Source: Paracoccaceae bacterium
GTDB taxonomy: Bacteria; Pseudomonadota; Alphaproteobacteria; Rhodobacterales; Rhodobacteraceae
Reading direction: 5' to 3'
Length of the DNA stretch: 64,000 bases
Assembly (NCBI GenBank): GCA_033344815.1
Contig: JAWPMR010000001.1
Location: 668,136 to 732,135 of the forward strand
Shown: positions 8,461 through 19,914 of the stretch, piece after piece
How positions within the stretch are numbered: the first letter of the stretch is position 1
How the letters are laid out: each line of letters starts with the position of its first letter
The notes under the pieces: generated by a model
Told to the model about the DNA's origin: nothing
Seen by the model: the letters and a program-made list of their open reading frames with translations, nothing else
Databases searched by the model: none
Made by a program: the position numbers and the translations under genes

Positions 8461-8811
8461 GATGTTAGCACGCTCCATAGCGTAGTGCTGGTGTGTTGAA
8501 CGACGTTGATCTGGCGGCCCAAAGGCAGCTTACATACAAATTTCGCCATCACAGGAAAGAGTTTCTCAAACGTGACAGTAATCTCGTCGGTCTTGTACAT
8601 TTATTTGCCAGTCTTGAACTCGCCTTCTCCGAGCCCTAAACGCCAAAAAGGTTAAAGCGCAAGGCGAAAAGTTCTGTTTTAATTGCATTAATACAGGCAA
8701 CCAATGCACAATAGTGGGGTCACCAGAGTCGGCCTTTATGCTGTTGGTCAAACCAGCGCATCACTATTTGAGGTTGTGTCGATGGAACGTTAATTTATCA
8801 TCGCAAACTAG
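8461..8811. other. Gene-free stretch between IS debris and the end of lon
   Basis: No convincing gene. A - strand open frame (8400-8600) containing FVCKLPLGRQINVVQ looks locally coding and may be another transposase scrap, but I cannot assign it. No promoter, hairpin or RNA gene was recognised. Confidence 0.4.
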
Positions 8812-8994
8812 TTATGCCAGAAAAACCTCCGCCTTCAAAAGCGCGTAATGTTCCCATTCGAGTTGTTTAAAAATCCGCTGATCCTTGCACGTGGGACATT
8901 TTACTATCATGCAGAGACTTTGAAAATGGCAATCCTGACACGCAACAAAACATTGCGCATCTGAATTGCCGTCGCAGTTTCGCTCAATGTGCAA
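8812..8994 (-). CDS. Short FNR-like cysteine-cluster frame, probably a truncated regulator
   Basis: A 60-codon frame beginning at TTG 8994 (overlapping the last codons of lon) and ending at TAA 8812. It contains CFVACQDCHFQSLC, i.e. C-x3-C-x2-C-x5-C. This matches the N-terminal iron-sulfur cysteine spacing of E. coli FNR (C16, C20, C23, C29), including the CQDC and SLC/QLC residues. A further CPTC follows. After the cluster only ~30 residues remain; the effector and DNA-binding domains of an FNR protein are absent, and IS debris lies immediately downstream. It may be a broken fnr-type gene or a small cysteine-rich protein. There is no ATG start and translation is unproven. Confidence 0.35.
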   Translation of the reverse strand: MHIERNCDGNSDAQCFVACQDCHFQSLCMIVKCPTCKDQRIFKQLEWEHYALLKAEVFLA

Positions 8995-11395
8995 TTGCGG
9001 TATCGGAATTGTCGTTCCGCGAGGCAATACTGGCGGCTGCGGCAGCTTCCTCTGCTTCTTGATCCCATTCAATGGCTTCCGGCGTGCGTACTAGGGCATG
9101 CTCTAAGACCTCGGACGCGTGGCGGACGGGAATAATTTTCAAGTTGGATTTCACATTATCTGGTATTTCAACTAGATCTTTAGCGTTTTCTTCCGGAATA
9201 AGGACGGTAGTGATGCCCCCGCGAAGTGCTGCCAACAGCTTCTCTTTCAAACCCCCAATAGGCATCGCATTTCCGCGCAAGGACACTTCGCCTGTCATCG
9301 CGATATCTTTGCGCACCGGAATCTGCGTGAGTACAGACACTATAGAAGTGACCATCGCCAATCCAGCACTTGGACCGTCTTTCGGCGTGGCCCCGTCAGG
9401 CACATGAACGTGTATATCGATTTTGTCGAACTTCGGTGGCTTAACGCCGATTTTGGGGCTAATGGAACGTACGTAACTCGACGCTGCATCAATCGACTCT
9501 TTCATAACGTCGCCAAGCTTTCCAGTGGTCTTCATTCGCCCTTTACCCGGCAATCGAAGTGCTTCGATACTTAGAAGCTCCCCCCCAACAGATGTATAGG
9601 CTAGACCCGTGACAACACCAATTTGGTCCTCCTTTTCAGCAAGACCGTACCGAAATTTCTTCACTCCGAGGAAATCGTCAATATTTTCATCAGTTACAGT
9701 TACTGTTTCAGCTTGCTTTTTTACAATTCTGGTCAATGATTTACGCGCAACTTTTGCGATCTCGCGTTCTAGATTTCGCACACCCGCCTCACGCGTGTAC
9801 GTCCTGATCATTTCTGTGATCGCCGAGTCTTCAAGTACGAATTCCTTCGCTTTGAGCCCGTGGTTTTTGATTTGTTTTGGCACAAGGTGTTGACGCGCGA
9901 TTTCACGCTTTTCGTCTTCCGTGTAGCCCGCAAGCGGTATGATTTCCATGCGATCCAGTAACGGGCCGGGCATATTGTAACTATTTGATGTTGTCAGGAA
10001 CATCACGTTTGACAGGTCGTATTCCACTTCCAGATAATGATCCACAAAAGTAGAGTTCTGTTCAGGGTCAAGTACTTCAAGCATTGCCGACGCAGGATCC
10101 CCGCGGAAATCCTGACCCATTTTATCAATCTCATCGAGTAGAATAAGCGGATTGGTGGTTTTCGCCTTTTTCAACGCTTGAATGATTTTTCCTGGCATAG
10201 ATCCAATGTAAGTCCGGCGGTGTCCACGAATTTCGGATTCATCCCGAACGCCCCCTAAACTGATGCGAATGAACTCACGCCCCGTCGCCTTGGCGACAGA
10301 TTTTCCAAGTGACGTTTTACCAACACCAGGCGGTCCAACCAGGCACATGATCGGACCCTTGAGCTTGGCAGAGCGTTGCTGCACGGCCAAATATTCAACA
10401 ATCCGCTCCTTGACCTTGTCGAGACCGTAGTGATCGTCATCAAGCACTTTCTGAGCGCGTCCCAAGTCTTTCTTCGTGCGCGATTTCACACCCCACGGGA
10501 TGGATAACATCCAATCCAGATAATTGCGCACAACGGTTGCTTCAGCGGACATTGGGCTCATGTTCTTGAGCTTTTTTATCTCGGCGTCAGCCTTCTCCCG
10601 CGCTTCCTTGCTCAGCTTAGTTTCGGCAATTTTTGCCTCAAGTTCAGCAACTTCGTTCTTGCCGTCCTCACCATCCCCCAGTTCCTGTTGAATCGCCTTC
10701 ATCTGTTCATTCAGATAGTATTCGCGTTGCGTCCGTTCCATCTGGGACTTAACACGCGTTTTTATCTTCTTTTCGACTTGTAAAACGGACATCTCGCCCT
10801 GCATCAAGCCATATACTTTTTCCAAACGCTCAGACACACTAAGAGTTTCAAGGAGATCTTGCTTCTGGTTGACTTCAATTCCAAGGTGACCAGCAACTAA
10901 ATCAGCAAGCTTTGCTGGCTCGGATGACTCGCCGACGGCCGCCAGCGCCTCCTCCGGAACATTCTTTTTTACTTTGGCATAACGTTCGAATTCATCCGAT
11001 ACCGTGCGCAGCAGTGCTTCAGTCGTCGCAACATCGCCCGGCATCTCAGTCAGATATTCGGCTCTTGCTTCGAAAAAGCTTTCATTTTCAAGGTATTCAG
11101 TTATGCGGACGCGCGCTTGTCCTTCCACCAACACTTTTACAGTGCCATCAGGCAGCTTCAGCAATTGCAACACATTCGCCAACACTCCGGCTTTGTAGAT
11201 GCCATCGCTATCGGGGTCATCGACACCGGGATCAATCTGGCTGGATAACAAAATCTGTTTGTCATCCGCCATGACTTCTTCCAATGCGCGCACGGATTTT
11301 TCGCGCCCGACAAAAAGGGGCACGATCATATGGGGAAAAACCACAATGTCGCGCAAAGGTAGTACTGGGTAGGAGGCGTTCAGAGGCTCTTGCAT
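8984..11395 (-). CDS. lon: ATP-dependent protease Lon
   Basis: An 803-residue LonA of normal length. The N-terminal substrate domain has PVLPLRDIVVFPHMIVPLFVGR. The AAA+ module has the Walker A GPPGVGKTSLGK (~355) and Walker B LILLDEIDK. The C-terminal serine protease domain has the catalytic Ser in PKDGPSAGLAM (~680) and the catalytic Lys in GGLKEKLLAA. It degrades misfolded and regulatory proteins in the cytoplasm; in Caulobacter it clears CcrM, DnaA and SciP. It is monocistronic, about 200 bp from the next - strand gene. I could not make out a convincing heat-shock promoter upstream. Confidence 0.97.
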   Translation of the reverse strand: MQEPLNASYPVLPLRDIVVFPHMIVPLFVGREKSVRALEEVMADDKQILLSSQIDPGVDDPDSDGIYKAGVLANVLQLLKLPDGTVKVLVEGQARVRITEYLENESFFEARAEYLTEMPGDVATTEALLRTVSDEFERYAKVKKNVPEEALAAVGESSEPAKLADLVAGHLGIEVNQKQDLLETLSVSERLEKVYGLMQGEMSVLQVEKKIKTRVKSQMERTQREYYLNEQMKAIQQELGDGEDGKNEVAELEAKIAETKLSKEAREKADAEIKKLKNMSPMSAEATVVRNYLDWMLSIPWGVKSRTKKDLGRAQKVLDDDHYGLDKVKERIVEYLAVQQRSAKLKGPIMCLVGPPGVGKTSLGKSVAKATGREFIRISLGGVRDESEIRGHRRTYIGSMPGKIIQALKKAKTTNPLILLDEIDKMGQDFRGDPASAMLEVLDPEQNSTFVDHYLEVEYDLSNVMFLTTSNSYNMPGPLLDRMEIIPLAGYTEDEKREIARQHLVPKQIKNHGLKAKEFVLEDSAITEMIRTYTREAGVRNLEREIAKVARKSLTRIVKKQAETVTVTDENIDDFLGVKKFRYGLAEKEDQIGVVTGLAYTSVGGELLSIEALRLPGKGRMKTTGKLGDVMKESIDAASSYVRSISPKIGVKPPKFDKIDIHVHVPDGATPKDGPSAGLAMVTSIVSVLTQIPVRKDIAMTGEVSLRGNAMPIGGLKEKLLAALRGGITTVLIPEENAKDLVEIPDNVKSNLKIIPVRHASEVLEHALVRTPEAIEWDQEAEEAAAAASIASRNDNSDTAIAH

Positions 11396-11592
11396 GCTCT
11401 TTCCTTGTTGTTGGCAAGATGGTTCTGGTCCCGCTCAGGCAGCAACACTCGACCATCTCCAGGCTCGGAAGACTCAGGTGGGGCGAACCACACCCGAAAT
11501 CAACCTCGCCGGTGTATTTGTTGACCACAGCATGGCTACTGCAGGTCAGAATCACAAGCCTTCAAATCACGCAAGTCCTCAATGAGGTCGAT

Positions 11593-12279
11593 CTAATTTA
11601 CATGCAATCTATCGGTTAAAGAAACTGATAGAGATGAAACGCGCGTGGACAGCACTTTGACTTCATCAGCAATTACATTGAATCCTTTGCCGGCATCGCC
11701 CGCCCGTGCCGCCACAATGGAAGCGTTCGTTGCGACCATGTTTATGACCCGCCCGATCTTTCCGATCTCCATGGCAATGGTATTGACGCGATCCAACGCA
11801 TCCACCTTGCCTTTGTCATTCAATTCAAGAAAGAAGACGCGCAGTTCGTCGCTGAACGCATTGACGCCCTTGGCAATTCGCGTGCAGCAAAGATCATACA
11901 TCGTTGGACTTGGTCGAAAGCCCTTGATTTCTCCATCCGCGACAGAGCACCGGTCGGTGATCCGCACCAGTTCTTCAAGAGCAACCACAAGTTCACCAAG
12001 CGTATCTGACAAGGACTCCGGCAGATCCAGCTCATGCGTGGTCAGGAAATAGGATTGAAAATCCTTTGCCGCATCGTACCCTTCGCGCAACTTGCTCTTG
12101 GCATCTAGAAAATCTTCCGCCGTGACATTGCTTTCTTCGTCGTTGCTCAGTTCCATGTTGTAGATGAGAATTTGCATCGCGGCCAAACGCGTCGGCGCTA
12201 TTTTCGTCTGCGTTTCATGCAGTGTATAGTCCAACGAGGGACCTTTTACTGTTTCATCGGTCTTCATTTTAGGGGGCAT
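11593..12279 (-). CDS. Soluble, truncated chemoreceptor-like (MCP signalling tip) protein
   Basis: A 228-residue protein without signal peptide or membrane segments. The C-terminal part has a recognisable receptor tip: IGRVINMVATNASIVAARAGDAGKGFNVIADEV, comparable to the NxxALNAAxEAARAGExGRGFAVVA hairpin that binds CheA and CheW. The protein stops only ~25 residues after the tip, so the returning helix and its methylation sites are missing. The N-terminal ~150 residues are helical and of no known family. I chose ATG 12279 (GGAG 10 nt upstream). A CtrA-type site lies 45 bp upstream. It may be a cytoplasmic input or decoy for the CheA/CheW of this window; function is inference. Confidence 0.65.
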   Translation of the reverse strand: MPPKMKTDETVKGPSLDYTLHETQTKIAPTRLAAMQILIYNMELSNDEESNVTAEDFLDAKSKLREGYDAAKDFQSYFLTTHELDLPESLSDTLGELVVALEELVRITDRCSVADGEIKGFRPSPTMYDLCCTRIAKGVNAFSDELRVFFLELNDKGKVDALDRVNTIAMEIGKIGRVINMVATNASIVAARAGDAGKGFNVIADEVKVLSTRVSSLSVSLTDRLHVN

Positions 12280-12323
12280 CCGGCCAACTCCGTTAATACA
12301 CCCTCTCTCTAGTCGGCTTGAAG

Positions 12324-12338
12324 TTAAACTTGCGTTAA
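12324..12338. promoter_or_regulatory. CtrA-type binding site upstream of the receptor-like gene
   Basis: The sequence TTAAACTTGCGTTAA is a perfect TTAA-N7-TTAA, the CtrA consensus. It lies 45 bp upstream of the ATG at 12279, in promoter range, in the short gap after tgt. CtrA controls motility and chemotaxis genes in Rhodobacterales, which fits the target. Confidence 0.6.
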
Positions 12339-12379
12339 ACCGAGGCGGTTTTGGCGGAAAAATCCCAGACGAATTCTCT

Positions 12380-15312
<2,933 letters not shown>

Positions 15313-15420
15313 GATCGCAGGTTGTCGCTAACCATGATCGGCAAATACCGCGTCATAACTTGCATTCCCGCGCCACCACGCTCAAATTAGAAGTCCCCCC
15401 TCACGAAAGGACGTCCACGC

Positions 15421-16317
15421 GTGGAAATTGAAACCTTCATCCTGTCCCTGATCGAAAACTCACTGGTGTTTTTGCTGCTGGCTGCCCTGTTGATCGTTCT
15501 GGTGGTCAAGGCGGTGAAAATCGTGCCGCAATCAGAGAAATACGTGATTGAGCGTTTTGGACGCCTGCGCGCCGTGCTGGGGCCGGGGATCAACCTGATC
15601 GTGCCCTTCATCGACCGCGTGGCCCATGAAATTTCCATTCTGGAGCGGCAATTGCCCAATGCCAGTCAGGATGCGATCACCAAGGATAACGTGCTGGTGC
15701 AGGTGGAAACATCCGTTTTCTATCGCATCACGGAGCCTGAGCGCACCGTCTACCGCATCCGCGATGTAGACGCGGCGATTGCCACAACGGTCGCTGGCAT
15801 TGTGCGTGCAGAAATCGGCAAGATGGATCTGGATGAAGTGCAATCCAATCGCTCGCAGCTGATCACGACCATCAAGGCCCTGGTCGAAAGTCAGGTAGAT
15901 GACTGGGGCATCGAAGTTACGCGCGCCGAAATCCTTGACGTGAACCTCGATCAGGCAACGCGCGATGCGATGTTGCAGCAGCTCAACGCGGAACGCGCGC
16001 GCCGCGCACAAGTGACAGAGGCCGAAGGGTCCAAACGCGCCGTGGAACTGGCCGCAGATGCGGAGCTCTATGCTTCCGAGCAAAACGCAAAGGCCCGCCG
16101 GATCCTGGCGGATGCCGAGGCCTATGCCACGCAGGTCGTGGCCCATGCGATCAACGAAAACGGCCTTGAAGCGGCGCAGTATCAGATCGCGCTGAAACAG
16201 GTGGATGCGTTGAACGCACTTGGCGCGGGCGATGGTAAGCAGACCATATTGGTCCCGGCGCAGGCGATTGAGGCCTTTGGCGACGCGTTCAAGTTGCTGA
16301 AGGGGCGCGTCACATGA
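15421..16317 (+). CDS. SPFH/band-7 membrane protein of the QmcA/stomatin type
   Basis: A 298-residue protein. A single N-terminal membrane segment (LVFLLLAALLIVLVVKAV, ~14-31) is followed by the SPFH domain (VPQSEKYVIERFGRL, then LERQLP, VDAAIATTVAGIVRAEIG) and a coiled-coil tail rich in Ala and Glu (AERARRAQVTEAEG, AEAYATQVVAHA). It starts at GTG 15421 after AAAGGAC. It overlaps the NfeD gene by 4 bp. This SPFH-NfeD pairing is the standard partnership; such proteins form membrane microdomain scaffolds and interact with membrane protease systems. It is probably inserted in the inner membrane. Confidence 0.93.
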   Translation: MEIETFILSLIENSLVFLLLAALLIVLVVKAVKIVPQSEKYVIERFGRLRAVLGPGINLIVPFIDRVAHEISILERQLPNASQDAITKDNVLVQVETSVFYRITEPERTVYRIRDVDAAIATTVAGIVRAEIGKMDLDEVQSNRSQLITTIKALVESQVDDWGIEVTRAEILDVNLDQATRDAMLQQLNAERARRAQVTEAEGSKRAVELAADAELYASEQNAKARRILADAEAYATQVVAHAINENGLEAAQYQIALKQVDALNALGAGDGKQTILVPAQAIEAFGDAFKLLKGRVT

Positions 16318-16589
16318 GCGAACTGCTTGACCTTTGGTGGGTCTGGATGGCGGCGGCCCTGCTGATGGGTTTGATCGAAGTGCTGGTGCCCGGATTCATC
16401 TTTCTGGGCTTTGCGCTCGGAGCCGTGGCCATGGCCGGTCTTGTGCTGGTGGCACCGGGGTTCAGCCCTGCCGCGTTGCTCGCCATTTTCGCGGGCTTGT
16501 CTTTGCTTGCGTGGATCCTTCTGCGCCTTGCCTTTCGCTCGCAATCCAGTGGCGCGCGCATTGTGCATGAGGATGTGAACGACAATTGA
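16314..16589 (+). CDS. Short NfeD-family membrane protein
   Basis: A 91-residue protein with two or three closely spaced membrane segments (LWWVWMAAALLMGLIEVLVPGF, then FLGFALGAVAMAGLVLVA and LLAIFAGLSLLAWILL) and a short polar tail. It is the short NfeD type without the ClpP-like domain and with little of the OB-fold. ATG 16314 overlaps the SPFH stop, so the two are translated together. The pair probably assembles in one complex. Confidence 0.88.
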   Translation: MSELLDLWWVWMAAALLMGLIEVLVPGFIFLGFALGAVAMAGLVLVAPGFSPAALLAIFAGLSLLAWILLRLAFRSQSSGARIVHEDVNDN

Positions 16590-16658
16590 ACCACGCTACA
16601 GCAGGGGTGCACCACCTCTGGTGACGCAAGTGGTTGAGATCACCCGGCCCACCTGTTA

Positions 16659-16681
16659 CCCCAAAGGCTGGGCATTTGGGG
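16659..16681 (+). other. Hairpin just upstream of the RimK-type gene
   Basis: CCCCAAA (16659-16665) pairs with TTTGGGG (16675-16681), nine nt loop, followed by GGTAGCGC and the ATG at 16690. It has no T-run. It could be an mRNA structure near the ribosome-binding region or a weak terminator for the NfeD transcript. Confidence 0.4.
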
Positions 16682-16689
16682 GGTAGCGC

Positions 16690-18069
16690 ATGGAAAAGCT
16701 GACTTTTGGCTGGGAAGAATGGATTTCATTGCCGGATCTTGGGCTGCCCGCGATCAAGGCCAAGGTAGACACCGGCGCGCGCACATCTGCCCTGCATGCT
16801 CATGACATCGAAGTTTTTGGTCCGGCGAAAAACCCCAAAGTTCGGTTTAACATTCACCCGATTGCCGGGCGCGATGACGTGTCGATTACCTGCTCGGCTC
16901 CTTTGGTGGACCGGCGCGAAATCACTTCATCAAACGGTGAAACCGAACAACGATTTGTGATTTCCACAACGCTTTCTGTTGGGGACGAAAAGTGGCCGAT
17001 TGAAATCACCTTGACCAATCGCGGGGCCATGTCGTCTCGCATGCTGCTGGGACGTCAGGCGCTGAATGATCACATCTCGATCTCGCCAACTGAAAAGCGG
17101 CTGCAACCGGACCTCAGCTATGACGTCTACCACACCTCCGCTCTGAAAAGCCGCGCGCCCAAACGTTCGCTGCGCATTGCCGTCTTGAGCCGGGAGGACA
17201 ACTATTCCACGCGCCGTTTGGTCGAGGTGGGCGAGGCCCGCGGTCATTCAGTTGAAGTTATTGACACAACACGTTGTTATATGGCGATAAATGCGATGGC
17301 ACCGGAAGTGTATTATGACGGCAAGCGGTTGCCGCGCTATGACGCGGTAATCCCGCGCATTGGCGCCTCCATCACGCCTTATGGCACCGCCGTTATCCGC
17401 CAGTTTGAAACCATTGGCACCTATTGTGTGAACGGATCTGCCGGCATCACCGCCTCGCGGGATAAACTGCATGCGCATCAGGTTCTGGCCTCCAAAAAAA
17501 TCGGGATGCCCACTACTGCCTTTGCGGCTTCGCCCAAGGACACCTCCAACCTCATGGGTCTGGTCGGCACCGCACCTGTGATCGTGAAACTGCTGGAGTC
17601 CACGCAAGGCAAAGGGGTCGTTCTGGCCGAAACCAAAAAGGCCGCTGAATCCGTGATCGACGCCTTTCGCGGGCTCAAAGCCAACTTCCTGGTGCAGGAT
17701 TTCGTCAAGGAAGCCGCAGGCGAAGACATTCGATGCCTTGTCATCGCAGGCAAGGTCGTCGCCGCCATGAAACGCACGGGTGCGGAGGGCGATTTCCGCT
17801 CCAACTTGCACCGAGGCGGGTCGGCAAAAGTGGTCCGGATCACCAAAGAAGAACGCGAGACTGCGGTGCGCGCCGCCCGCGCCTTCAGCTTGGGCAAGGC
17901 GGGCGTGGATCTGTTGCGTTCTGAGGCTGGCCCTAAAGTGCTGGAAGTGAATTCCTCGCCGGGCTTTGAGGGTATCGAAAAGGCAACAAACAAAGACATT
18001 GTCGGCAAGCTCTATGATGAAATAGAGACGCGCGTACGCCCGCAACCCTCTCGCAAACGGCGCGCTTGA
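16690..18069 (+). CDS. RimB-like protease domain fused to a RimK-like ATP-grasp ligase
   Basis: A 459-residue two-domain protein. Residues ~1-150 form a retropepsin-like 'ATP-dependent zinc protease' domain with [12 protein letters not shown] (~27-38) and GRQALNDHI. Residues ~165-455 form an ATP-grasp ligase of the RimK type: [21 protein letters not shown], the ATP-binding [14 protein letters not shown] (~298-311), and the metal-binding [10 protein letters not shown] near the C-terminus. RimK adds glutamate to the C-terminus of ribosomal protein S6; RimB is a protease that works with it. Here both are one polypeptide. Substrate is inference. The tail is basic ([10 protein letters not shown]). 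Confidence 0.85.
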   Translation: MEKLTFGWEEWISLPDLGLPAIKAKVDTGARTSALHAHDIEVFGPAKNPKVRFNIHPIAGRDDVSITCSAPLVDRREITSSNGETEQRFVISTTLSVGDEKWPIEITLTNRGAMSSRMLLGRQALNDHISISPTEKRLQPDLSYDVYHTSALKSRAPKRSLRIAVLSREDNYSTRRLVEVGEARGHSVEVIDTTRCYMAINAMAPEVYYDGKRLPRYDAVIPRIGASITPYGTAVIRQFETIGTYCVNGSAGITASRDKLHAHQVLASKKIGMPTTAFAASPKDTSNLMGLVGTAPVIVKLLESTQGKGVVLAETKKAAESVIDAFRGLKANFLVQDFVKEAAGEDIRCLVIAGKVVAAMKRTGAEGDFRSNLHRGGSAKVVRITKEERETAVRAARAFSLGKAGVDLLRSEAGPKVLEVNSSPGFEGIEKATNKDIVGKLYDEIETRVRPQPSRKRRA

Positions 18070-18079
18070 AACGGCGTAG

Positions 18080-18106
18080 AGCGCGCGGATCAGACCCGCG
18101 CGCTCC
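18080..18106. terminator. Bidirectional terminator between convergent genes
   Basis: AGCGCGCGG (18080-18088) pairs with CCGCGCGCT (18096-18104), seven nt loop, followed by CCGTGTTTTA. It lies between the RimK-type gene (+) and the flavin monooxygenase gene (-), and may serve both. Confidence 0.6.
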
Positions 18107-18111
18107 GTGTT

Positions 18112-19914
18112 TTATCGACCCAAATGGTGCGTTTCCTGCAATCCGTAGACCGGGCCATCCAACCCTTCCATCCGCGCTTTGATCTGCAGCGACAGGAATT
18201 GCGAATAATGCCGTGATTGGTGCAGGTTACCACCATGGAACCAGAGCGCGTCCTGCTGCGTCGGCTTCCACATGTTGCGCTGCTCGCCTTCCCAAGGCCC
18301 GGGGTCTTTGGGCGTGTCTGAGCCAAGTCCCCAGACTTTGCCAACCTTATCCGCCGTGTCCTGATCAATGATGTCAGCAACCCATCCGTTCATCGATCCA
18401 TAACCGGTTGCATAGACGATCACATCCGCGTCCAGTTTGGTGCCATCATCCAGAACCAAACCGTCCTCGACGATTTCTGTCACCTGCCCATGCGCCAATT
18501 TGATCTTGCCATCAATCACCAACTGGCTGGCACCCACATCAATGTAATACCCCGACCCGCGCCGCAGGTATTTCATGAACAACCCGGAGTTGTCCGCACC
18601 CCAATCCAGCCGAAATCCTGCCTTTTCAAGACCCGCGTAGAAATCGGCATCGACTTCCTTGATCTTCTCATAGACCGGGATCTGGAACTCGTGCAAAATC
18701 TTATAGGGCAGTGAGGCAAAAATCAGATCCGCCTTGTTGGTGGTCATCCCGGCCTCGACCGCGCGTTCCGAATAAAGATCACCCAGACCGATTTCCATTA
18801 AAGGTTCAGAGCGTACGATATGGGTTGTCGAGCGCTGCACCATTGTGACATCCACACCTGCCTCCCAAAGGGCCGCCGAGATGTCGTGGGCGGAGTTATT
18901 TGACCCCACCACCACGGCCTTTTTACCCACATAGGCATCGGGTCCGGGGTGTTTGCTGGAATGGTGCTGATCCCCTTTGAAACTGTCCATCCCAGGCAAT
19001 TCAGGCATATTGGCCTTGCCGGACATGCCGGATGCAAACACCAGCTGCTTGGGTTTCAACGTCACCTTTTCGCCGTCCCGATCCACGGTCACGGTCCATT
19101 CCTTGGTCGCCTCGTCATAAGTGGCCGTCTCGACCGTGGAACGCGTCCAGTAATTCAACTCCATGATCTTTGTGTACATCTCCAGCCAATCGCCGATTTT
19201 GTCCTTGGGCGCAAAGACCGGCCAGTTGGGCGGGAACGGCAGATATGGCAGATGGTCATACCAGACCGGATCATGCAGGCAGAGCGATTTATACCGGTTG
19301 CGCCAACTATCCCCGGCGCGTTCGTTTTTCTCGACAATGATGGTGGGAACACCCAGTTGGCGCAGACGCGCACCCAGCGCGATACCGCCCTGCCCGCCAC
19401 CGATGATCACAGTGTAGGGTTGCGTTTCAAACCCAAGTTCAGCGCGCTCCTTCTCAAGCTCTTCAGCCCAGTTCAAACGACCCTTGCCGGCCCCGTGTTT
19501 GGCTCCGAGCGGACGTTCATACCCGAGAGGCTCCTCATAACCTTTCAATTCGACCATGGTCGTCAACAGCGTCCAGATCAGCCCATCCTTGAGGCGCAGC
19601 ATGCCATAACCCCGCGCCACAGCGGTCTCAAAGCTGATCCAGGCCGTTGTGATCCCGCCCTCTTCCGTCGCCACTTCGCCGTCCGCTATTTTCCAGCTTG
19701 TTGGCTTGGTCGTCGCGAGTTGTGCCGACAGCATGTCGCGCACCTGGTCAGGGCCTTCCATGGTTTTGATGTTCCATGTAAATGTAACCAGATCTCGCCA
19801 ATAGCAATCGGCTTGGAACATCGCAACTGCGGCATCAATATCATCCTTTTCAAGCGCAGCGCCAAAAGTATCGAGAAACTCAGTGACTTGGTCGTTGATT
19901 GTCGTGTCTAGCAT
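18112..19914 (-). CDS. Flavin monooxygenase with an N-terminal NTF2-like domain
   Basis: A 600-residue protein. Residues ~1-125 resemble an NTF2/SnoaL-type cone domain. An FAD-binding Rossmann motif follows (VIIGGGQGGIALGARL, ~169-184), then WRNRYKSLCLHDPVWY and an NADPH-binding motif VVVGSNNSAHDISAAL (~330). The fingerprint region reads FKGDQHHSSKH: the F-x-G-x3-H of Baeyer-Villiger/FMO enzymes is kept but the last Trp or Tyr is His. It would oxygenate a small organic substrate with NADPH and O2. No neighbour indicates the substrate; IS debris lies directly upstream. Confidence 0.8.
   Translation of the reverse strand: MLDTTINDQVTEFLDTFGAALEKDDIDAAVAMFQADCYWRDLVTFTWNIKTMEGPDQVRDMLSAQLATTKPTSWKIADGEVATEEGGITTAWISFETAVARGYGMLRLKDGLIWTLLTTMVELKGYEEPLGYERPLGAKHGAGKGRLNWAEELEKERAELGFETQPYTVIIGGGQGGIALGARLRQLGVPTIIVEKNERAGDSWRNRYKSLCLHDPVWYDHLPYLPFPPNWPVFAPKDKIGDWLEMYTKIMELNYWTRSTVETATYDEATKEWTVTVDRDGEKVTLKPKQLVFASGMSGKANMPELPGMDSFKGDQHHSSKHPGPDAYVGKKAVVVGSNNSAHDISAALWEAGVDVTMVQRSTTHIVRSEPLMEIGLGDLYSERAVEAGMTTNKADLIFASLPYKILHEFQIPVYEKIKEVDADFYAGLEKAGFRLDWGADNSGLFMKYLRRGSGYYIDVGASQLVIDGKIKLAHGQVTEIVEDGLVLDDGTKLDADVIVYATGYGSMNGWVADIIDQDTADKVGKVWGLGSDTPKDPGPWEGEQRNMWKPTQQDALWFHGGNLHQSRHYSQFLSLQIKARMEGLDGPVYGLQETHHLGR

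Noticed and set aside
8400-8600. A 66-codon - strand frame containing FVCKLPLGRQINVV
   Set aside because: Looks locally coding but has no recognisable family or start context and overlaps IS debris on the other strand; not enough to annotate as a gene.
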